A stretch of 40,674 nt of DNA. Source: an uncultured Actinomycetes bacterium (GTDB lineage Bacteria > Actinomycetota > Actinomycetes > Nanopelagicales > Nanopelagicaceae). Of this stretch, positions 10,001 through 16,367 are shown in pieces (position 1 is the stretch's first letter; every line of letters starts with the position of its first letter). Under the pieces are notes generated by a model, which was given only the letters and a program-made list of their open reading frames with translations, did not search any database and had not been told where the DNA came from. Where the stretch lies: NCBI GenBank assembly GCA_903838035.1, contig CAILWW010000082.1, forward strand, positions 1 to 40,674, read 5' to 3'. Both the position numbers and the translations under genes were made by a program.

Positions 10001-10554
10001 TGCATGGAATCTAATTTGCGTAGCGCCTTCTCTTTGCGCTTGCGGTGCTTCAGAACTCCGGCAGCTTCCTCGATAAATGCGCGACGCTCTTCTGGGTTTG
10101 CTAGCAGGATGGCATCGAGCTGTCCCTGACCCACGATTACGTGCATTTCACGGCCGATGCCGCTATCGCTAAGCAACTCTTGAATATCTAGGAGTCTGGT
10201 GGTCTCACCATTGAGTTGGTATTCGCTCTGACCATTGCGGAAGAGAATTCTTGAGATTGTTACTTCAGTGAAGTCGATGGGCAGTACGCCATCTGAGTTG
10301 TCGATAGTGACAGCAACCTCGGCGCGACCAAGTGGTGCGCGGCCAGAAGTTCCGGCGAAGATGACATCTTCCATCTTTCCACCGCGAAGAGATTTAGCGC
10401 CTTGCTCTCCCATTACCCAGGAAAGTGCGTCGACAACGTTGGACTTTCCAGATCCATTGGGTCCAACAACGCAGGTAATGCCTGGTTCAAAATTCAGGCT
10501 GGTCGCGGAGGCAAAGGATTTGAAGCCCTTAAGCGTCATACTCTTCAAATGCAC
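7012..10554 (-). CDS. smc: Chromosome segregation ATPase SMC
   Basis: Condensin-type ATPase that loops and compacts DNA together with ScpA and ScpB. The 1180-residue protein has Walker A GPNGSGKSN at 31-39 and two long coiled coils flanking a hinge around residues 500-660. The C-terminal head has the signature LSGGE near 1083 and Walker B FYVMDEVEAALDD near 1108. The length is normal. The likely start is GTG 10554 (V-H-L-K-S-M-T-L-K-G-F-K-S-F), preceded by TAGGTT-N6-GTG; an ATG five codons later is the alternative. It is followed closely by ftsY. In most Actinobacteria mutM lies between rnc and smc; here only 69 bases separate the smc and rnc frames and no such gene fits. Confidence 0.97.
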   Translation of the reverse strand: MHLKSMTLKGFKSFASATSLNFEPGITCVVGPNGSGKSNVVDALSWVMGEQGAKSLRGGKMEDVIFAGTSGRAPLGRAEVAVTIDNSDGVLPIDFTEVTISRILFRNGQSEYQLNGETTRLLDIQELLSDSGIGREMHVIVGQGQLDAILLANPEERRAFIEEAAGVLKHRKRKEKALRKLDSMQANLARIQDLTVELRRQLKPLGKQAEVARKASVIQSDVRDARLRLLADDLVGLRSTLDAEVADETTLRGRRDEVERLLNESRAREEELDRIAQAENPMLIAAQETYYKLTAQREKFRGVQSLSSERARFLSEEAEEARSSGRDPEAMDAEALTIRQEEQSLRGDVANAAAALEAATLEVRNLEAQLHVEENRVSAALRAIADQREGTARQEGHINGLRSRIDATNAEVTRLTKSRDEAAARLQNFQEEFALLETNIAGLDATEPSLDADFEKAKATLAEIEAEHASTLADEATAQRSRSGLEARLVALKESLLHRDGSEAILSGRSEAKVRGRLASLITVTRGWEAAVAAALGPLADSIVVSDISSAVSALTMLKRESAGQSELLVVDGGFAGGVAGTPSGFTSLASLVTSNEISEVIPHLFAGVVAVEDLDEAQRALRADSSVKAITREGDVITSTRVRGGSASQNSAIEISALIEKSEEELRAVIATCDRFKFDLARISETLESAKTIYEQALAKLNDSDAKMSGLAEQMAVAGQNVKSAQAEVERLNSSIVEATAQRSNDESDLAAAISQFESQVEPAEPDHTHLEDLRSKVSATRSLEVEARLQVRTLEERVTALSERATSLENAAKAERENASKAVARREARAIAAITAQEIADAAYEALIQIESSISKAATERERLEVARSDREGEILAVRGRGRELSSELEQLTSSVHRDEIARAEQRLRIEQLEQRSVEELGVDVETLLREYGPHADVPTFVEDEEGNFVPGDLIPYRRDQQEKRLIQAERSLNMLGKINPLALEEYTSLEERLRYLAEQLEDLKKTKRDLLDIIKEVDDKVQQIFLDAYNDTAREFEKIFARLFPGGDGRLIMTNPDDLLNAGVDVEARPPGKRVKRLSLLSGGERSLVAVALLVAIFKARPSPFYVMDEVEAALDDTNLGRLLGVFEELREKSQLIIITHQKRTMEIADALYGVTMRGDGVSEVISQRLRESETAS

Positions 10555-10560
10555 GAGGAG

Positions 10561-10566
10561 AACCTA
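10561..10566 (-). promoter_or_regulatory. Candidate -10 box for leaderless smc
   Basis: TAGGTT on the minus strand, followed by six bases (CTCCTC) and then the GTG start of smc. The spacer is the complement of a Shine-Dalgarno rather than one, so a leaderless transcript explains the start better than ribosome binding. Confidence 0.45.
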
Positions 10567-10623
10567 TCGGAAAAGCTGGGTGCAATATTTGCACTCAACG
10601 GCTCGTGGCGTTTATCTAAAGTA

Positions 10624-11310
10624 TTACTTGAGGGTTTTCAGCAAGCTCTCGTAGGCAATGCGAGCTGCAATTTGTTCCGCCTCGCGTTTGCTCTTGCCCT
10701 CCCCTGGCGCAAATCGCTCGCCGCCAACAATGGCAATCGCAGTAAAACTCTTGTCGTGGTCGGGGCCAGAATCGGTAACTTCATATTCAGGAGCCGATAA
10801 ATTTTTTGCTGCGGCAAGTTCTTGCAGCGCCGTCTTTCCATCGAGTCCCAAGCCTTGGGCATTGGCCGATTCAATTACGGGAGCAAACCATTTCATGATC
10901 ACTTGCGTTGTTAGCGCAAAACCATGATCCAAATAAATCGCGCCAACCAAGGCTTCTAAGCTGTCGGCAAGAATTGAATTCTTCTCTCGACCACCAGAAC
11001 TCTCTTCACCTTTTCCAATTCGCACAAAAGCGCCAAGGTTGAACTCTCTTGCAATAGCTGCGAGCGCCCGCATATTTACGACGCCAGAGCGGAGCGGAGA
11101 TAAACGAGATTCGTCGAGCTCGGGAAATTTCTGGTAGAGCTCTTCAGTGACAACTAAGCCGAGGACGCTATCGCCGAGAAATTCCAGGCGTTCATTAGTG
11201 GGAAGCCCACCAGATTCATAGGCAAAAGAGCGATGAGTTAGAGCAAGTTCAAGCAACTCATCTTTAACTTCGACTCCGAGAGCCGATGTTAATTTTGAGT
11301 AGTCAGACAG
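10624..11310 (-). CDS. rnc: Ribonuclease III
   Basis: Double-strand-specific endoribonuclease that processes rRNA precursors and structured mRNAs. The catalytic signature NERLEFLGDSVLG is visible, followed by the RNase III domain and a C-terminal dsRNA-binding domain (KTALQELAAAKN...KSKREAEQIAA). The conserved N-terminus (SDYSKLTSALGVEVKDELLELALTHRS) is only recovered if translation starts upstream of the first TTG (11256). The best candidate is a CTG at 11310, six bases after a GAGG lying at the very end of rpmF; this gives 228 residues. No ATG or GTG is available in that stretch. The start begins two bases after the rpmF stop, suggesting coupled translation with L32. Confidence 0.93.
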   Translation of the reverse strand: MSDYSKLTSALGVEVKDELLELALTHRSFAYESGGLPTNERLEFLGDSVLGLVVTEELYQKFPELDESRLSPLRSGVVNMRALAAIAREFNLGAFVRIGKGEESSGGREKNSILADSLEALVGAIYLDHGFALTTQVIMKWFAPVIESANAQGLGLDGKTALQELAAAKNLSAPEYEVTDSGPDHDKSFTAIAIVGGERFAPGEGKSKREAEQIAARIAYESLLKTLK

Positions 11311-11311
11311 A

Positions 11312-11485
11312 TCAGACCTCGAGAACCTGACGACGGTTGTAAGTACCGCAGGTTGGGCATGCTGTGTGCTGAAGCTTTGGTTGTTGGCACTGATCGCAGG
11401 CGGTGATTGGAGCGACTGTTGTCTTCCACATGGAACGGCGATGACGAGTGCGGGAACGGGACATCTTTCGCTTTGGGACTGGCAT
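11312..11485 (-). CDS. rpmF: 50S ribosomal protein L32 (zinc-ribbon form)
   Basis: Large-subunit protein L32, 57 residues, starting M-P-V-P-K-R-K-M-S-R-S-R-T-R-H-R-R-S. Two CxxC pairs (Cys30/33 and Cys43/46) make this the zinc-binding form. The ATG at 11485 follows an AAGGGGAA ribosome-binding site. It sits between the DUF177 gene and rnc, the typical yceD-rpmF pairing seen across bacteria. A 9-bp inverted repeat lies 36 bases upstream of its start. The identity is certain from the N-terminal motif and the zinc ribbon. Confidence 0.97.
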   Translation of the reverse strand: MPVPKRKMSRSRTRHRRSMWKTTVAPITACDQCQQPKLQHTACPTCGTYNRRQVLEV

Positions 11486-11520
11486 GAAGATTCCCCTTCT
11501 TTAATGGTCTGGCAGCGATT

Positions 11521-11543
11521 TTCTGCTTAACGCTAAGGCAGAA
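11521..11543. repeat. Imperfect hairpin in the DUF177-rpmF gap
   Basis: TTCTGC pairs with GCAGAA and the inner TTA with TAA, with one bulged base and a 4-base loop. It lies in the transcribed gap upstream of the L32 ribosome-binding site on the minus strand. There is no T-tract, so it is not a plain terminator; it could be an attenuator, a processing site or chance. Confidence 0.35.
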
Positions 11544-11589
11544 GTATCTCTTAAAGTTCGGCAGTTGTAAAAACGAGCAGTTCTGCGGC

Positions 11590-12195
11590 TTAGGCCTCGG
11601 GATCGAGCTTGAGCCCTTCCAGCCCAGCCCAACGGATATCGGCGACCTCATGGGAGTGCCCCTCCGGCAGATCGGCCAGCTTCTCGCCACATTCCGGGCA
11701 GAGGCCTGGGCAGTCAGCCGAACAGAGTGGGTTGAGCGGGAGGTTGAGAATGATGGCGTCGCGAATGGGGCCTTCCAGGTCCACGTCATCGCCCACCATC
11801 TGACGGAGCTCGTCTTCCTCGTCTAAAAGTTCTTCTTCCTCTTGCGCCTTCTTTTGGCGCTCAGACATCTTCTTCTCGCGCTTGCGTACAACCCGGGCAT
11901 CTTCGGCATATTCGTATAACTCGGTGAAATTCTCATCAATTTCAAGTTCTACTGGATCCAGGCAGCGGGTGCATTCGCCCACCGCGACCGAGAGGACCCG
12001 AGCAGTAACCAACACTCCTTCAGTAACAGCTTGCAAAGTCAGCTCTAGATCTACGGGTTCATCAGAAGGAATCGCCAAGATGTCAAAGCCCATTGGCTCA
12101 TGGATATCAATCGAAAGTTCCACCTGACGCATCTCACCTGCGCGTCGCGGTAGATCGTGGGTGTCATATAAATATGGGCTGCGCGACATAGTCAC
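11590..12195 (-). CDS. DUF177 (YceD) family protein
   Basis: Member of the YceD/DUF177 family, which is linked with L32 (rpmF) throughout bacteria and has a reported role in 23S rRNA accumulation in plants and E. coli. The protein has about 200 residues: an N-terminal beta-rich part (VELSIDIHEPMGFD), a CTRCLDP motif, an acidic Lys/Glu-rich middle and a C-terminal cluster CSADCPGLCPECG. Together these make four to five cysteines likely to bind a metal. The start is either GTG 12195 or ATG 12189 (M-S-R-S-P-Y-L); neither has a clear ribosome-binding site. The upstream stop is only two bases from the GTG, so translational coupling is likely. Confidence 0.88.
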   Translation of the reverse strand: MTMSRSPYLYDTHDLPRRAGEMRQVELSIDIHEPMGFDILAIPSDEPVDLELTLQAVTEGVLVTARVLSVAVGECTRCLDPVELEIDENFTELYEYAEDARVVRKREKKMSERQKKAQEEEELLDEEDELRQMVGDDVDLEGPIRDAIILNLPLNPLCSADCPGLCPECGEKLADLPEGHSHEVADIRWAGLEGLKLDPEA

Positions 12196-12197
12196 AC

Positions 12198-12677
12198 TTA
12201 ACTATTCGATAAGTCAGAGAGGGCGTGCTTTGTCTCTACGCCGCCGAGCTTCTCTCGACCGCGATTAACTACTTCTAAAGTCTTATTGAGAATAACCTCA
12301 AGTGTGGCCAAGCGAGAATCGATATAGGCATCAATATCATCGCGTTGGGCACGAGCTTCTGCATCTACCTCATCAAGAATCTTCTGCGACTCCTTCCGAG
12401 CGGCAGCAACAATCTCGGTCTGAGCCACCATCGATGCCACCTCCTCGCGGGCAAGTGCGATCAGCGAATCGGCGGAGGCGCGGGCTTCTTCAATAATCGC
12501 CTCATATTGGCGCAAAATTTCTTGAGCTCGCTCGAGGTCGGAGGGGAAAGATGTGCGAACTTGATCGAGCAACTCCAACATTTCGCCACGATGCATTACA
12601 CAACTTGCCGAGAGTGGAACTCCTTTAGCCTCTTTGACCATAGTGATGGCAGCATAAATTCTTTCAATTGCATCCAT
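12198..12677 (-). CDS. SepIVA/DivIVA-like coiled-coil protein
   Basis: Small coiled-coil protein of 159 residues (M-D-A-I-E-R-I-Y-A-A-I...). Position and character match the mycobacterial SepIVA gene (Rv2927c), which lies directly upstream of the DUF177 gene and contributes to cell division and polar growth. The helical region from about residue 50 to 145 is rich in Ala, Glu, Arg and Gln, with a heptad-like pattern. No membrane segment is present. The start is ATG 12677 with a strong AAGGAG. The function in this organism is inferred from synteny and coiled-coil character only. Confidence 0.75.
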   Translation of the reverse strand: MDAIERIYAAITMVKEAKGVPLSASCVMHRGEMLELLDQVRTSFPSDLERAQEILRQYEAIIEEARASADSLIALAREEVASMVAQTEIVAAARKESQKILDEVDAEARAQRDDIDAYIDSRLATLEVILNKTLEVVNRGREKLGGVETKHALSDLSNS

Positions 12678-12688
12678 AGTGGTTCTCC

Positions 12689-13192
12689 TTACTTCTTATT
12701 CACGGCTTGTGCAGCCAAAAGTTCGAGACGTGTGTGTAGCCGCTCCACTACGGGCTTGGGTAGATAGCTAGAGACATCTCCACCATGACTTGCCACCTCT
12801 TTCACGATAGATGAGGAGAGGAATGAGTGAGATGGGGCGGTAGACATAAAGAGGGTTTCGATACCTTGCAACTGTAGGTTGATTTGCGACATTTGAAGTT
12901 CGTAATCAAAGTCGGTTACAGCTCGAAGACCTTTTACAATCGCGTTAATTTCATTGGCTTTGCAATAATCAACGAGCAGGCCACTCCAAGAGTCAACCTT
13001 CACATTCGAAAACATCTTCGTTGATTCCTCAATCATCTCGATGCGCTCGGCGACAGTAAATGTGGTGGTCTTGGTCTTGTTCACAAGAACTGCGATGACA
13101 ACCTCATCAAAGAGTTTTGAGGCGCGTTCGATGATATCGAGGTGGCCAAAAGTGATGGGATCGAAGGATCCTGGGCAGACAACGCGTTTCAC
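12689..13192 (-). CDS. coaD: Phosphopantetheine adenylyltransferase
   Basis: Penultimate enzyme of coenzyme A synthesis; it transfers AMP from ATP to 4'-phosphopantetheine. The 167-residue protein has the expected size. The nucleotidyltransferase motif GSFDPITFGH occupies 8-17, with the TxGH catalytic element, and the C-terminal SSSIVKEVASHGGDVS motif is intact. It overlaps rsmD by four bases (ATGA), the usual rsmD-coaD coupling, and is followed 11 bases later by the SepIVA-like gene. Confidence 0.96.
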   Translation of the reverse strand: MKRVVCPGSFDPITFGHLDIIERASKLFDEVVIAVLVNKTKTTTFTVAERIEMIEESTKMFSNVKVDSWSGLLVDYCKANEINAIVKGLRAVTDFDYELQMSQINLQLQGIETLFMSTAPSHSFLSSSIVKEVASHGGDVSSYLPKPVVERLHTRLELLAAQAVNKK

Positions 13193-13773
13193 GGTAAAAC
13201 GCTAGCAGGAAGTCCGCCATAGAAGATACTTCCCTGCCCATATGAGCGGATCTTCTCGGCAATAAATGGCTCCGGCCAGGCAAAGGGCTTACTTCGACTC
13301 TCCCGCTCAATCGCTATCAATCCCCTATTTGCCAGTAATCCATTCTCATAAATTGTTCGTAATATTTTCTCGATCTCTTCATTAGGCATTGGATATGGCG
13401 GATCCATAAATATTATGTCGAAGGTAAATCCTTTCGGAAGACCTGGCGAGATTAAAAATCGCTCTACCGATGAATTGATTACCGCGAAATCACCATCAGG
13501 GCTATTAACCAATTCAAAATTATTGCGGGCAACGTTTGCGGTCGCTTCATGTTGTTCGACTGCATAAACCGAAGCAGCGCCTCTGGACAGGGCCTCCACC
13601 CCAACTGCGCCAGACCCGGTAAATAGATCTAGGAAGGCTAAATCATTCATAGATCCAAATTCAGATTCCAAAGAAGAGAAGAGTCCCTCGCGCGCTCGAT
13701 CAGAAGTGGGTCGTGTCGCTTCTGGAGGAGAGAGCAGAGTTTTGCCCTTGCTCGAGCCGGCAATGATGCGCAT
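13189..13773 (-). CDS. rsmD: 16S rRNA (guanine-N2)-methyltransferase RsmD
   Basis: SAM-dependent methyltransferase that modifies G966 of 16S rRNA (E. coli numbering). The 194 residues start M-R-I-I-A-G-S-S-K-G-K and contain the RPTSDRAREGLFSSL motif, the SAM-binding FLDLFTGSGAVGVEALSRGA and the catalytic DPPY. The start is ATG 13773, 16 bases after the recG stop. TACCCT sits six bases before the ATG and no ribosome-binding site is obvious, so an internal leaderless promoter inside the recG-rsmD gap is possible. It overlaps coaD by four bases. Confidence 0.95.
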   Translation of the reverse strand: MRIIAGSSKGKTLLSPPEATRPTSDRAREGLFSSLESEFGSMNDLAFLDLFTGSGAVGVEALSRGAASVYAVEQHEATANVARNNFELVNSPDGDFAVINSSVERFLISPGLPKGFTFDIIFMDPPYPMPNEEIEKILRTIYENGLLANRGLIAIERESRSKPFAWPEPFIAEKIRSYGQGSIFYGGLPASVLP

Positions 13774-13779
13774 GGATTA

Positions 13780-13785
13780 AGGGTA
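13780..13785 (-). promoter_or_regulatory. Candidate -10 box for leaderless rsmD
   Basis: TACCCT, then TAATCC, then the rsmD ATG on the minus strand. It sits in the 16-base gap after recG and would allow rsmD-coaD to be transcribed separately from recG. Confidence 0.4.
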
Positions 13786-13789
13786 AGTC

Positions 13790-16003
13790 CTAGCCCTTAT
13801 CTAAGAAAGCTGAACGCTCTTCCTCGCGAATTATCGCCACTTCCCGCGCAAGTGCTGGATAGGAAGCAAGCTTTGGGTCGGCTGCAATCATGGAATCGGC
13901 TAACTCGCGCGCCTCGATAATAAGTTGCTCATCGCGAAGCACTCGAAGCAGTCGCAAGTGTGACTTTCCGCCAGATTGTGCTCGACCAAGTACATCTCCT
14001 TCTCGCCTTTGATCAAGATCAATTCGCGAGAGCTCAAAACCATCCAAGGTTGCAGCAACTGCAGCAAGTCGCTCCATCGCTGGTGAATCTGCTGGCGCCC
14101 GAGTTACCAAGAGACAGAGTCCGGGCACGCTGCCACGTCCCACTCGTCCGCGAAGTTGGTGAAGTTGGGAAACCCCAAATCTATCGGCATCCATAATCAC
14201 CATGGTCGAGGCGTTAGGAACATCCACGCCAACTTCGATAACTGTTGTGGAGACAAGTACATCAATCTGTTTGCTAGAAAAAGCCGCCATCGTCTCTTCT
14301 TTAAGTTCGGCGCTCTGCTTGCCATGCAATGGCGCGATCCGTAGCCCTTTCAATGGTCCGAGCGCTAATTGTGGAGCGAGCTCTTCCACGCTGGCCATAT
14401 CGTCATCACCTTCGCCAACTTCTTCATCGAGAGTTTGACCAAGCAGCTTTGCCATTTCCCGATCTCGATCGGTAATAGTGCTCTTCACCTTTTCACTCTC
14501 TGCACCAGTGATTCGCGGAGCAACAATGTAAGCCTGATGGCCCTTCTCAACTTCTTCTCGAATTCGCTCCCATGCGCGAGTGAGGTAAGAAGGTTTTTCG
14601 AGCACCGGAATCAGGTGCGTGGAAATTGGCGAACGCCCACCAGGTAATTGGCGAAGCGTGGACACATCGAGATCTCCAAAAATTGTCATGGCTACGGTTC
14701 GCGGAATAGGTGTCGCGGTCATGACTAATAAATGAGGTGGAAGTTTTGCCTTAGCGCGCAGCGCATCGCGTTGTTCGACTCCGAAGCGATGTTGTTCATC
14801 TACTACGACTAAGCCAAGATCTCGAAATTCCACTCCCTGGCTGAGCAGGGCGTGGGTGCCAATAACAATTCCAGCGTCACCACTTGCTATCCGGGTAAGT
14901 ACTTCCTTCTTGGCTGGTGCGCTCATCGAGCCAGTCAATAGCGCCACTTGCGTTCCATGTGGGCTCCCACCCAACGTGCCGCCTTCGGCAAGTGGCCCGA
15001 GCAATTTGGAGATGGTGGAGAAATGTTGTTGGGCCAGAACTTCCGTAGGTGCAAGCAAAGCTGATTGGCCGCCTGCATCCACCACCGAGAGCATGGCGCG
15101 CAGAGCTATGACGGTTTTACCTGAGCCTACTTCGCCTTGCAGCAAGCGATGCATCGGATGTGGTTGCTGCATGTCCTGAGCTATTTCATTATTTATCTCG
15201 CTCTGTCCTTCTGTAAATGTGAAAGGAAGGCTCGCTTCAAATTCCGCGACAATGCCATCATGTCGAATCAAACGAGGGACGGCTTGCTGTGCGCGAATCT
15301 CCGCTTTGCGTTGGGCGAGGATAATTTGCAGCAAGAGCGCTTCATCAAATGTCAGCCGAGCTTTTGCCAGATGAGCTTCATCGAGGGTTTGTGGTTTATG
15401 GATATCTCGAAAGGCTTTATCCAGTGAGGGATATTTCTTCAGCACGCCTTCTGGCGCATAATCCGGAACTGGATCAAGGGACTCTAAGGCGATATCGATG
15501 CACTTCTTAAATTTCCATGATGGGAATTTTGCACTCGATGGAAAAACCGCGATGAAAGTATCTGCAAAACCTGCTACCGCTGAATCCACATCATCGCCAT
15601 CAGGAATTAACTCATAATCCGGATGCGAGAGTTGCTTCTTTCCATTAAATACTCCGACCTTGCCGGCGAACATTCCGGTACGACCTACCTTTAAATCTTT
15701 CTCGCGCCAGGCTTGGTTAAAGAAGGTAAGTGATAGTTGACCCTTTCCGGAATCCTTAACGACCACTTCTAAAATCTTGCGACCATTGGCGACTCGCAAT
15801 TTCACCGCCGAGATCTCGGCCAGCACGGTGACTTCATCATCCGGCAGCAGTTCGGAGATATCGGAGAGGGCGCCACGTGCGACATACCTTCGTGGATAGT
15901 GGCGCAGCAGATCCTCGATGGTGAGGATGCCAAAAGCCTTCTCCAGCGCCTCGGCAGTCTTATCCCCCACGATTGCTTTCACTCGGTCTTGGAGGGCGGC
16001 CAT
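13790..16003 (-). CDS. recG: ATP-dependent DNA helicase RecG
   Basis: Branch-migration helicase that rescues stalled forks and processes Holliday junctions. The 737-residue protein has the N-terminal wedge/OB fold (about 50-150). The helicase core follows, with Walker A GEVGSGKTVIA near residue 290, the DEQHRFGVEQR motif II, the TATPIPRT motif III and the C-terminal LRGRVGRG motif. A short acidic insertion (EEVGEGDDDM) lies between the helicase lobes. The size matches mycobacterial RecG. The start is ATG 16003 with a weak GGGAAG upstream. In many Gram-positive bacteria a DAK2/FakA-like gene lies between rpmB and recG; here they are divergent with only 134 bases between them. Confidence 0.97.
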   Translation of the reverse strand: MAALQDRVKAIVGDKTAEALEKAFGILTIEDLLRHYPRRYVARGALSDISELLPDDEVTVLAEISAVKLRVANGRKILEVVVKDSGKGQLSLTFFNQAWREKDLKVGRTGMFAGKVGVFNGKKQLSHPDYELIPDGDDVDSAVAGFADTFIAVFPSSAKFPSWKFKKCIDIALESLDPVPDYAPEGVLKKYPSLDKAFRDIHKPQTLDEAHLAKARLTFDEALLLQIILAQRKAEIRAQQAVPRLIRHDGIVAEFEASLPFTFTEGQSEINNEIAQDMQQPHPMHRLLQGEVGSGKTVIALRAMLSVVDAGGQSALLAPTEVLAQQHFSTISKLLGPLAEGGTLGGSPHGTQVALLTGSMSAPAKKEVLTRIASGDAGIVIGTHALLSQGVEFRDLGLVVVDEQHRFGVEQRDALRAKAKLPPHLLVMTATPIPRTVAMTIFGDLDVSTLRQLPGGRSPISTHLIPVLEKPSYLTRAWERIREEVEKGHQAYIVAPRITGAESEKVKSTITDRDREMAKLLGQTLDEEVGEGDDDMASVEELAPQLALGPLKGLRIAPLHGKQSAELKEETMAAFSSKQIDVLVSTTVIEVGVDVPNASTMVIMDADRFGVSQLHQLRGRVGRGSVPGLCLLVTRAPADSPAMERLAAVAATLDGFELSRIDLDQRREGDVLGRAQSGGKSHLRLLRVLRDEQLIIEARELADSMIAADPKLASYPALAREVAIIREEERSAFLDKG

Positions 16004-16137
16004 AGCCCCAATCTTCCCGCCTAGGCCGCTCCATCCGGTGGATTAGCCATTTCCCGCGTGGTCGGGGTAATCTTCACCCCTTAGACAGCTTCGTATATCG
16101 ATCGAGGCACTACTTACTAGATTTAAGGGAGTTCACC

Positions 16138-16323
16138 GTGGCCTCTAACTGCGATATCTGCGGCAAAGGACCTAGCTTCGGCAATAAGGTCTCCCACTCA
16201 ATGCGCAAGACCCGTCGTCGCTGGAATCCAAATATCCAACGCGTCCGCACTCTTGTTGGCAGCACACCAAAGCGTCAGAACGTCTGCTCATCTTGCCTTA
16301 AGGCCGGAAAAGTAACTCGCTAA
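16138..16323 (+). CDS. rpmB: 50S ribosomal protein L28 (zinc-ribbon form)
   Basis: Large-subunit protein L28, 61 residues, starting at GTG 16138 behind an AAGGGAG ribosome-binding site. Cys5/Cys8 and Cys50/Cys53 form the zinc ribbon, and the VSHSMRKTRRRW motif is diagnostic. It is one of the few plus-strand genes and is divergent from recG. A strong intrinsic terminator follows the stop codon. The promoter should lie within the 134-base gap to recG, but I could not assign boxes with confidence. Confidence 0.96.
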   Translation: MASNCDICGKGPSFGNKVSHSMRKTRRRWNPNIQRVRTLVGSTPKRQNVCSSCLKAGKVTR

Positions 16324-16340
16324 AGTTCAAGAATTGGAAG

Positions 16341-16367
16341 AGGCCCTCGAGAAATCGGGGGCCTTTT
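16341..16367 (+). terminator. Intrinsic terminator of rpmB
   Basis: A 10-bp stem (AGGCCCTCGA / TCGGGGGCCT, one G-T pair) with a GAAA tetraloop at 16341-16364, followed by a short T run. The last T residues overlap the stop codon of the convergent metalloprotease gene. On the minus strand the T-tract is weak, so it mainly terminates rpmB. Confidence 0.9.

Noticed and set aside
16004-16137. rpmB promoter boxes (TAGACA and several TA-rich hexamers)
   Set aside because: No pair of boxes has a convincing spacing; the promoter must be here but its position cannot be fixed by eye.
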